DNA from: CAYMRB01 sp964392615 | GTDB taxonomy: Bacteria; Planctomycetota; UBA8108 | Assembly (NCBI GenBank): GCA_964392615.1 | Contig: CAYMRB010000443.1 | Location: 1 to 8,318 of the forward strand | Length of the DNA: 8,318 nt | Direction: 5' to 3' | Made by a program: the position numbers and the translations under genes | In this document: positions 1 to 6,517 of the stretch, piece by piece | How positions within the stretch are numbered: the stretch's first letter is position 1 | Layout: every line of letters begins with the position of its first letter | The notes under the pieces: model-generated | Told to the model about the DNA's origin: nothing | What the model saw: only the letters and a program-made list of their open reading frames with translations | The model's database searches: none

Positions 1-16
1 ACCCCCGGCTTTTTTT
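1..16 (+). terminator. Possible right half of an intrinsic terminator, cut by the window edge
   Basis: The window opens with ACCCCCGGC followed directly by seven T residues (10-16). A GC-rich arm running into a T tract is the right half of a Rho-independent terminator read on the plus strand. The matching left arm (GCCGGGGGT or similar) would lie just outside the window, so the stem cannot be confirmed. If real, a plus-strand gene ends just left of the window, converging on the DUF1501 gene. No gene is seen in 1-73. Confidence 0.35.
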
Positions 17-73
17 CACCCCTGTCGTGTTTGGCCCGGGTGGGGGGGTCGCGGATGTGTTAAAAACACGAGG

Positions 74-1567
<1,494 letters not shown>

Positions 1568-1574
1568 GGCACCG

Positions 1575-1603
1575 ATTGTAGGCGCGAGCAGTCCGTCGAG
1601 AAA
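1575..1603 (-). promoter_or_regulatory. Possible leaderless promoter of the DUF1501 gene
   Basis: On the minus strand TACAAT (1575-1580, five of six matches to TATAAT) is followed by exactly 7 bases and then the ATG at 1567. Transcription would therefore start at or one base before the start codon, giving a leaderless mRNA, which fits the lack of a ribosome binding site. The -35 region at 17-base spacing (TTTCTC, 1598-1603) is a poor match, so the -10 hexamer carries the case. The same layout is found before the PSD1 gene. Confidence 0.4.
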
Positions 1604-1650
1604 GGGAATCGACCGTCGGGTGACAGGTGAGACCGAGACCGAAGCGAAGA

Positions 1651-2331
1651 TCAGAGCGCGGCGCCGGCCGGCACCGGCAGCGCGAGGCGGTACGACCAGC
1701 CCTCGGCGCGATTCTCGACGACGAACTGTCCGCCGTGTCGCGTCACGATGCGGCGCGCGATCGCGAGATCGACGTCGTGCGGTGTACCGTCGACGGGATC
1801 GACGACCGGGCTCTGGTGCTCGACGGTGCAGACGCACTCGTCGGCGTTGCAGTTCACGGATACAGAGATCGTCGACTCGAACGGACTGACGCGCACGGCG
1901 TGGTCGAGCAGCGCGGAGAGCACGTGACGCAGCGCGTCGAAATCGACGCTCGAAGTCGGCGCGCACTGCACGTTGGACGAGATGCCGACATCGACTCGCG
2001 ACGCGCGCGGCTTGTAGCCGTTGATCAGGCGCGAGACGCGATCGCAGAACGATCCCGTGTCGTCGATCGGATCGTCGTCATTGGGCGACAGGCCCGCCAG
2101 GTACCGCACCCGGACGAGAAGGTCGCGGAGCGATCGAGCGTTGTCACGCGTCCGGGAGAGCCAATCGTAGCGCTCGCTGGGAGACATCGACGACTCCACC
2201 AGCAGCACCTCGAGAGGTTGCAGGATGCCTTCGGTGAGGAGTGCCGGATCGCCGGTCAACAGGTCGAGCAACTCCACCTCGTTGTCGCCGTTGTACGCGT
2301 CGCTATCGTTCCGGGAAGCCTGGTCGACCAT
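1651..2331 (-). CDS. Degenerate histidine-kinase-like protein
   Basis: This 226-residue protein has no signal peptide or membrane segment, so it is probably cytoplasmic. Residues 20-80 resemble the HisKA helical hairpin: TEGILQPL (33-40) lines up with the usual SHELRTPL, followed by a charged helix ending RSLRDLLVRVRYLAGLS. Residues 130-220 resemble a HATPase_c fold: FDALRHVLSALLDHAVRVSP (131-150) is the N-box region and LAIARRIVTRHGGQFVVENR (189-208) is the G2 region, ending in the typical LALPVP strand. The catalytic residues are degraded. The phospho-acceptor His is Glu34, the N-box Asn is His144, the G1 DxGxG motif is absent, and the G2 glycines are replaced by HDVD. It is probably a pseudokinase or a structural partner. 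The ATG at 2331 is chosen because AGAGAGA lies just upstream; a longer frame to 2436 gives an Arg-rich start. It lies between PSD1 and DUF1501, 158 bases after the PSD1 stop. Coding is certain; function is inferred. Confidence 0.82.
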   Translation of the reverse strand: MVDQASRNDSDAYNGDNEVELLDLLTGDPALLTEGILQPLEVLLVESSMSPSERYDWLSRTRDNARSLRDLLVRVRYLAGLSPNDDDPIDDTGSFCDRVSRLINGYKPRASRVDVGISSNVQCAPTSSVDFDALRHVLSALLDHAVRVSPFESTISVSVNCNADECVCTVEHQSPVVDPVDGTPHDVDLAIARRIVTRHGGQFVVENRAEGWSYRLALPVPAGAAL

Positions 2332-2408
2332 GAGTCTCTCTCGCGCTGGATCTCGGGTTCGGGCACCATCAGCCACATCGACCGGCAGGGCCCGCCATCT
2401 GCACGGAA

Positions 2409-2436
2409 ATCCTACCGACTTCGACGCTGGAGACAA
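2409..2436 (-). promoter_or_regulatory. Possible sigma70-type promoter of the kinase-like gene
   Basis: On the minus strand TTGTCT (2431-2436) and TAGGAT (2409-2414) are separated by 16 bases, each matching four of six consensus positions. Transcription would start near 2402, leaving a leader of about 70 bases before the ATG at 2331. If real, the kinase-like gene can be transcribed separately from PSD1. In GC-rich DNA such matches arise by chance, so confidence is modest. Confidence 0.3.
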
Positions 2437-2489
2437 CGGTCGACTCGAGGGGATTTTGGCTCGAATCCCGGCGTTCGGAAACGGCTGGA

Positions 2490-4517
2490 TCAGTCGACGA
2501 ACGTGAACTCGTTCGTGACGAGCAACGCCTGCGCGTACGAGGTCCAGCGCGTGCCGTCCATCGCGCCGCCGGCGCCTCGCAGGAAGCGTCGCGCGGCGTC
2601 GATCTCGGCATCAGCCGGCGACCGTCCGAAGAGGATGCGGTACAGCCGCTCGATGCGGGCAGGTGGGTCATCGAGCTCGGCGACGTCGGGCCGTGCGAGG
2701 AGGCGTTCGGCTTGCTCGCCGAGAAACGGGCCGTTCATCAGCCACAGCGCCTGCTGGGGTACGGTGGTCGTGTGGCGTCCGGAGCTCGTCGCGTCGGGGC
2801 TCGCGAAGTCGAACGCGCGCAGCAAGCCCGGCAGGTTCTGGCGGTCGATGAACCCGTACACGGTGCGCCGCGTCGTGAACGGGCGCTTGAAGAGGTCGAC
2901 CGGCCGCCCGCCGAAGCGGGTGTCGAGACGGCCGGCCGCTGCGAGCAACGCGTCGCGCAGGGCTTCGAACTCCAATCGGCGCGGGTTCATCCGCCAGACG
3001 AGGAAGTTCGCCGGATCCGCCTCGCTGCAGTCCGTTCGCGGAGCGCTCGACTGGCGCCAGGTGTGCGACAGCAGGATCCGCCGATGGAGTGACTTCAGCG
3101 ACCAATCGTCTTCGACGAAACGCGTGGCGAGCCAATCGAGGAGATCGGGATGCGTCGGTGGATCGGCTCGCGTGCCGAAGTCGCTCGGCGTGCGAACGAG
3201 CGCCGCGCCGAAGTGGTGCCGCCAGACGCGGTTGACGAGGACCCGTGCCGTTAGCGGATTGACCGGGTCGACGATCGCGCGTGCGAGCTCGAGCCGGCCG
3301 CTGCCGTCGCGAAACCGTGGCGGTTCGCCGCGAGACAGCGCGGTCAGGAACCGGCGCGGTGCGACGTCGCCGGGAGCGCCGGGCTTGCCGCGCAGGAACA
3401 CCCGGACGTCGGCAGGGCGGTCGACGTCGACGAGCACCATCGCGTGCGCCGGGGCGCCGTCGTGCGTGACGCGGAGCTGATCGACGCGCTTCTGCAGCTC
3501 GCGAAGCCGATTCTTCGCCGCTCGGTCGAACCGGGCGACGGCCGCGTCGATCGACAGATCCTCACGGCCCAGCTTGTCGCGCACCTCGTTCGCCTTCTTC
3601 TCGCGAAACGCCGCGACCGCGTTCGAGCGTTCGGCGAGCTCGTTCTCGTAGGCGCGCTGCGCGTCGCGATTCGTGGCAGGACCGATTTGCGGGGGCTCCT
3701 TCGGTTCCTGCGAGCTCGCGAAGACGCCGTAGAGCGAGTAGTAGTCCGCCAGCGGAATCGGATCGTACGGGTGGTCATGACATCGTGCACATTGCACGGT
3801 GAACCCGAGCAGGCCGCGGGTGACGACATCGATGCGGTCGTCGATGATGTCGTGCCGGTTGTTGAGGAACCGCCGGCCGAGCGTCAGGAATCCCATCGCC
3901 GCGAGCGGCGCGCGGTCGTCGACGAGATCAAGGCGATCGGCGGCGAGCTGCGCGACGACGAACCGGTCGTACGGCAGGTCTTCGGCGAACGATCGGATGA
4001 CCCAATCGCGATACGTGTACGAGAACGGGAAGCGGCGCTCCTCCGCGAAGACGTAGCCCTTGGTGTCGGCATAGCGCGCGACGTCGAGCCAATGACGGCC
4101 CCAACGCTCGCCGTAGCGCGGCGACGCGAGGAGACGGTCGACGAGCTTCTCCCATGCCTCCGGCTCGGGATCGTTGACGAACTCCTCGACTTCCTCCGGC
4201 GTCGGGTAGAGGCCGGTCAGATCGAGCACCAGGCGTCGAATGAGCACGCGACGCGACGCGGGTGGCGATCGATCGAGCCCGCGCGCCGCGAGTCGCGCGC
4301 GGACGAAGCGATCGATCGGCGTGTCGTCGGGCCGGGACGCGTCGACCGAGGGCGGCGTCGGATCGCGAACGGGGCGAAACGCCCAGTGATCGCTCGACGA
4401 CGAGTCGCCGGTCGCGTCAGTCTCCGCAGCGAAGGCGAATCCGGCGCAGAGGACAGACGCGCAGACGGTGGCGGCCGCGATCGACGCGACAGCTCGGACG
4501 ACGTAGGCACAGCACAT
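2490..4517 (-). CDS. PSCyt2/PSD1 (DUF1549-DUF1553) secreted protein with one CxxCH
   Basis: This 675-residue exported protein is of the planctomycete-type DUF1549 plus DUF1553 family. Residues 1-31 form a Sec signal peptide (hydrophobic AVASIAAATVCASVLCAGFA, then AFAAE). WAFRPV (45-50) is the usual lead-in. DUF1549/PSCyt2 spans about 66-270, with RRLVLDLTGLYPTPEEVEEF, YGERWGRHWLDVARYADTKG and the haem-type motif CARCH (Cys243, Cys246, His247) before DHPYDPIPLADYY. A charged, probably coiled-coil linker covers about 285-350. DUF1553/PSD1 runs from about 405 (SGRLELARAI, NPLTARVLVNRVWRHHFG) to the end, with HTTTVPQQALWLMNGPF near 582-598. The N-terminal PSCyt1 cytochrome domain found in many relatives is absent, which makes the protein short for the group. 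The ATG at 4517 is chosen because it begins the signal peptide. The frame continues to 4670 but that extension translates the hexamer repeat into Arg/Leu runs. Function is unknown; a role with DUF1501 outside the cytoplasm, perhaps in polymer breakdown, is only inferred from context. Confidence 0.94.
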   Translation of the reverse strand: MCCAYVVRAVASIAAATVCASVLCAGFAFAAETDATGDSSSSDHWAFRPVRDPTPPSVDASRPDDTPIDRFVRARLAARGLDRSPPASRRVLIRRLVLDLTGLYPTPEEVEEFVNDPEPEAWEKLVDRLLASPRYGERWGRHWLDVARYADTKGYVFAEERRFPFSYTYRDWVIRSFAEDLPYDRFVVAQLAADRLDLVDDRAPLAAMGFLTLGRRFLNNRHDIIDDRIDVVTRGLLGFTVQCARCHDHPYDPIPLADYYSLYGVFASSQEPKEPPQIGPATNRDAQRAYENELAERSNAVAAFREKKANEVRDKLGREDLSIDAAVARFDRAAKNRLRELQKRVDQLRVTHDGAPAHAMVLVDVDRPADVRVFLRGKPGAPGDVAPRRFLTALSRGEPPRFRDGSGRLELARAIVDPVNPLTARVLVNRVWRHHFGAALVRTPSDFGTRADPPTHPDLLDWLATRFVEDDWSLKSLHRRILLSHTWRQSSAPRTDCSEADPANFLVWRMNPRRLEFEALRDALLAAAGRLDTRFGGRPVDLFKRPFTTRRTVYGFIDRQNLPGLLRAFDFASPDATSSGRHTTTVPQQALWLMNGPFLGEQAERLLARPDVAELDDPPARIERLYRILFGRSPADAEIDAARRFLRGAGGAMDGTRWTSYAQALLVTNEFTFVD

Positions 4518-4524
4518 ATCGCCG

Positions 4525-4553
4525 ATGGTATCTTGCCGCGCGGGGCCGGGCAA
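4525..4553 (-). promoter_or_regulatory. Probable leaderless promoter of the PSD1 gene
   Basis: On the minus strand TTGCCC (4548-4553) and TACCAT (4525-4530) are separated by 17 bases, each matching four of six consensus positions. Exactly 7 bases follow before the ATG at 4517, which places the transcript start at the start codon. There is no Shine-Dalgarno sequence. The stretch TACCATCGGCGATATG closely matches TACAATCGGTGCCATG at the DUF1501 start. Confidence 0.45.
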
Positions 4554-4556
4554 GAT
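4530..4556. promoter_or_regulatory. 8-bp dyad overlapping the PSD1 promoter; possible operator
   Basis: ATCTTGCC (4530-4537) and GGCAAGAT (4549-4556) form a perfect inverted repeat around an 11-base GC-rich spacer. On the minus strand one arm contains TTGCC of the proposed -35 element and the other ends on the first base of the proposed -10 element. A dimeric regulator bound here would cover the promoter. If transcription instead starts further upstream, it would be a 5' leader hairpin ending 12 bases before the ATG. Confidence 0.4.
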
Positions 4557-4611
4557 GGCCCGGGGACGGGGGTGCACCCGCGGTCCTGCGACGCTCGCGT
4601 CGGAAGCAGCG

Positions 4612-4653
4612 CGGAGTCGGAGTCGGAGTCGGCGTCGGAGTCGGAGTCGGTGT
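4612..4653. repeat. Hexamer array, seven units of CGGAGT type
   Basis: Seven tandem hexamers: five are CGGAGT, the fourth is CGGCGT and the seventh CGGTGT. The array lies 95 bases upstream of the PSD1 start and translates to Ser-Glu or Arg-Leu runs in artefact frames. No coding signal covers it. A shorter array of the same unit lies at 4894-4917. Confidence 0.9.
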
Positions 4654-4731
4654 CGAACCCGAAAGACCAAGAAGGACTCGTCCAGAATCTCGTTCTCCGA
4701 CGAAGACTTCTGCCGCCTCCAAGTAGGATTC

Positions 4732-4800
4732 CTAAGGAACCCAGGAACCCAGGAAGGGAAGTGGATGCGCCCTCCCTTCCTGGGTTCCTGGGTTCCTTAG
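4732..4800. repeat. Perfect 28-bp inverted repeat, 13-base loop
   Basis: The left arm (4732-4759) and right arm (4773-4800) are exact reverse complements, with loop AGTGGATGCGCCC (4760-4772). Each arm is built of octamers: CTA, AGGAACCC, AGGAACCC, AGGAAGGG, A. There is no T tract on either side and no transposase gene nearby. It may be a non-coding palindromic repeat element (REP- or MITE-like), a transcript-end structure for the BNR gene, or both. Its sequence is less GC-rich than the surrounding genes. Confidence 0.9.
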
Positions 4801-4835
4801 AGTTCTTTCCTCTCGGCGGCCTCGGACTTTGGGTT

Positions 4836-4850
4836 CCGGGCAACGCCCGG
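4836..4850. other. Small GC-rich hairpin downstream of the BNR gene
   Basis: CCGGGC (4836-4841) and GCCCGG (4845-4850) pair perfectly around a 3-base loop, 67 bases after the BNR stop codon. There is no T tract, so it is not a classical intrinsic terminator. Together with the large inverted repeat it could slow or end transcription leaving the BNR gene. Confidence 0.35.
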
Positions 4851-4893
4851 GCTAGGCTCTCCGTGACTTCCATGAGAAGGCTAGGTGTCAACG

Positions 4894-4917
4894 GCGAGTC
4901 GGAGTCGGTGTCGGCGT
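4894..4917. repeat. Short hexamer array abutting the BNR stop codon
   Basis: Four units (GCGAGT, CGGAGT, CGGTGT, CGGCGT) of the same family as the array at 4612-4653. The last unit ends on the first plus-strand base of the BNR stop codon (4917-4919), so the array begins exactly where coding stops. The two arrays bracket the 28-bp inverted repeat. Confidence 0.75.
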
Positions 4918-6311
4918 CAGCGGGCGACCGGTTCCGGCGTCGCGGTCGGCCCGGTCATCTTCGGTGGCAGCCGAAACACGCGGCCATCGCGCGTCGTGAA
5001 GTAGAGGTGCGACTTCGAGAACGCGTCCGGATTGCCGTCGGCCCAGAACGCCCAGAAACCCGGGTGGGCGTCCACGGGGCGTCGAGCATACGCGTGATTG
5101 CGCGGACTGTTGCGCGTCAGCGTGCGTACGCGCTTCCACGTGCGGCCGCGGTCCGCGCTCGACCACACGACCATCTCGCCGCCCGTGCCCCACGGCTGCG
5201 GACCGGGATCGGTCGGCGCGACGATCGTCCAGTCGCCGCCGCCGCGGAGGTACAACGAGCCCATGTCGTAATTGTGATCGGAGGGCGTCACCGTGCGGAT
5301 GTCCCACGCGCTGCCGCTGAAGCGCGCCGTCGTCCACATGCGTGGCGGCTTCTGCGGGCCGGGTCGGTGATCGCGGCTGACGACGAACAGGACGACAGGG
5401 CGGCCGTTGTCATCGATGTCGATGTCCTTCAGATAGACGAGCTCGCCGCGCGCGTGGTAGTCGCGAACGAGAGCGGGATTCGCGACCGCGGCGAGTGGCG
5501 TCGTCACGCGTTCGCCGGCTGCGGTCGTCCACGTCTTTCCCATATCGCGCGTCTCGAGGAAGTAGAGATTCGTGCGTCGATCGACGACGCCGCGCGGGTG
5601 CCAGCTGAACGCGGTGACGACGCGACCGTCGCGTTCGCGGGTGACCTGGTAGTGGCCGCCGAAGCCGGCGAGCTTCTGTTCCGCCGTGAAGATCGACTCC
5701 GATCCGGCCGCGACGCGCGTGTTCGGAATCGTCCGCCAGTAGAGCTCGCGGCCCTTCGTGTAGCGCGTGTACAGGTAGCAGAAGCCGCGCCTCTTCACGC
5801 GCCACGGCTGCGGGTAGGCCATCCTGCGGTGTCGGTGGACGAGCTCGAACGCGTCAATCGAGTGCGGCGCGACGCTACGGTAGAGGAAGCCGTCGCGCCT
5901 CGTCGAGCGGCCGGCGACGAAGACCCACAGGTGGCCGTCGTCGTCCATGGCGAGGCTCGGGTTGTCGTGCGGATCGTTGACGCCCTTCTTGTCGTGGACG
6001 ATGACCGGGCGCGGCACGGTGTTCGTGCGGTGATCGTAGTGCGACGCCATCGCCAGCAGGTGCCGCTCGCCAGGACGCGTGCCGCCCCACACGAAGAAGG
6101 TCTTCGCCGCTTCCTTCGAGTAGACGGCCAGCGGGATGTGCTTCGCGGTGTACGTACCGAGGCCGCCGGAGTACTTGTCGCCGTGCTGGCTCTTCTGACC
6201 GAGCGTGAACCAGATGCCGCGGTAACCATCGGCGCGCGCGTCGTCGGCTGCGGCCGGCGTCGGGACGAGCGCCATGGTGAACAGGGCCAGGCAGAGTGTT
6301 GTTTTCGTCAC
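4917..6311 (-). CDS. Secreted BNR-repeat (BNR_4-type) protein
   Basis: This protein of about 464 residues looks like the BNR_4 family (PF15892), which has a sialidase-like beta-propeller fold. Residues 1-22 are a Sec signal peptide (a Lys, then LCLALFTMALVPTPAAA). The mature start DGYRGIWFTLGQ (28-39) and GDKYSGGLGTY (44-54) are typical of the family. Asp-box motifs appear at TRDMGKTW (254-261) and SADRGRTW (385-392). HPRG, NPALVRDYHARG, DHNYDMGSLY and NHAYARRPVDAHPGFWAFWADG are further conserved-looking blocks. Relatives are found in polysaccharide-use loci, but no substrate can be read here. The start is uncertain. GTG at 6311 gives a clean signal peptide and has AGGA 10 bases upstream. ATG at 6356 adds 15 polar residues, and TTG at 6404 more still. 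The gene is separated from PSD1 by the repeat-rich spacer, so joint transcription is doubtful. Confidence 0.92.
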   Translation of the reverse strand: MTKTTLCLALFTMALVPTPAAADDARADGYRGIWFTLGQKSQHGDKYSGGLGTYTAKHIPLAVYSKEAAKTFFVWGGTRPGERHLLAMASHYDHRTNTVPRPVIVHDKKGVNDPHDNPSLAMDDDGHLWVFVAGRSTRRDGFLYRSVAPHSIDAFELVHRHRRMAYPQPWRVKRRGFCYLYTRYTKGRELYWRTIPNTRVAAGSESIFTAEQKLAGFGGHYQVTRERDGRVVTAFSWHPRGVVDRRTNLYFLETRDMGKTWTTAAGERVTTPLAAVANPALVRDYHARGELVYLKDIDIDDNGRPVVLFVVSRDHRPGPQKPPRMWTTARFSGSAWDIRTVTPSDHNYDMGSLYLRGGGDWTIVAPTDPGPQPWGTGGEMVVWSSADRGRTWKRVRTLTRNSPRNHAYARRPVDAHPGFWAFWADGNPDAFSKSHLYFTTRDGRVFRLPPKMTGPTATPEPVAR

Positions 6312-6359
6312 GTGATGCGTGTCCTGCACGGGTGGGGGAGACGCGTGGTCGTCCATCTC

Positions 6360-6388
6360 GTTCTCGTCGGCCGGAGTCGGCGAGTCAA
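6360..6388 (-). promoter_or_regulatory. Weak candidate promoter of the BNR gene
   Basis: On the minus strand TTGACT (6383-6388, five of six) is followed after 17 bases by GAGAAC (6360-6365, three of six). Transcription would start near 6353, downstream of the ATG at 6356, which would favour the GTG start at 6311. The poor -10 hexamer keeps confidence low. A short dyad, ACCCG-GCAG-CGGGT (6388-6401), lies at its upstream edge. Confidence 0.22.
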
Positions 6389-6503
6389 CCCGGCAGCGGG
6401 TCAAGCCGAAGGAAGAGTAGTGATGGCGTCTCGCTGCCGGTTAGGATCGTCTGCGACGAGAGGAGATGTCGAGAGCCCCCGGCAGCCCTTCACTCGACGA
6501 GGC

Positions 6504-6508
6504 GGAGG
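6504..6508 (+). promoter_or_regulatory. Strong Shine-Dalgarno of the plus-strand gene
   Basis: GGAGG lies 9 bases before the ATG at 6518. An in-frame ATG at 6509 directly abuts the GGAGG and is too close to be used, so this site decides the start. It contrasts with the PSD1 and DUF1501 genes, which have no such site. Confidence 0.75.
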
Positions 6509-6517
6509 ATGGAGACC

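Noticed and set aside
1595..1613. Small hairpin GTCGA-N9-TCGAC between the kinase-like and DUF1501 genes
   Set aside because: A 5-bp stem is expected by chance in such sequence and has no T tract.
1627..3480. Plus-strand frame of 617 codons
   Set aside because: It is antisense to the kinase-like gene and PSD1, with low-complexity Arg/Ser content and no recognisable domain.
4732..4800. Classical Rho-independent terminator
   Set aside because: No T tract follows the stem on either strand, and the stem is far longer than usual for that role.
4217..4891. Minus-strand frame of 224 codons with TDSDSDADSDSDS and a repeated PGFLGSLG-like segment
   Set aside because: The composition simply reflects translation of the hexamer array and the inverted repeat; it overlaps the PSD1 start in another frame.
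4612..4917. CRISPR array or insertion sequence
   Set aside because: Hexamers without spacers are not CRISPR repeats. The inverted repeat encloses only 13 bases and there is no transposase or clear target-site duplication.
6442..6447. TAGGAT as a -10 box for the plus-strand gene
   Set aside because: No acceptable -35 hexamer lies 15-18 bases upstream; the single hexamer is not enough.
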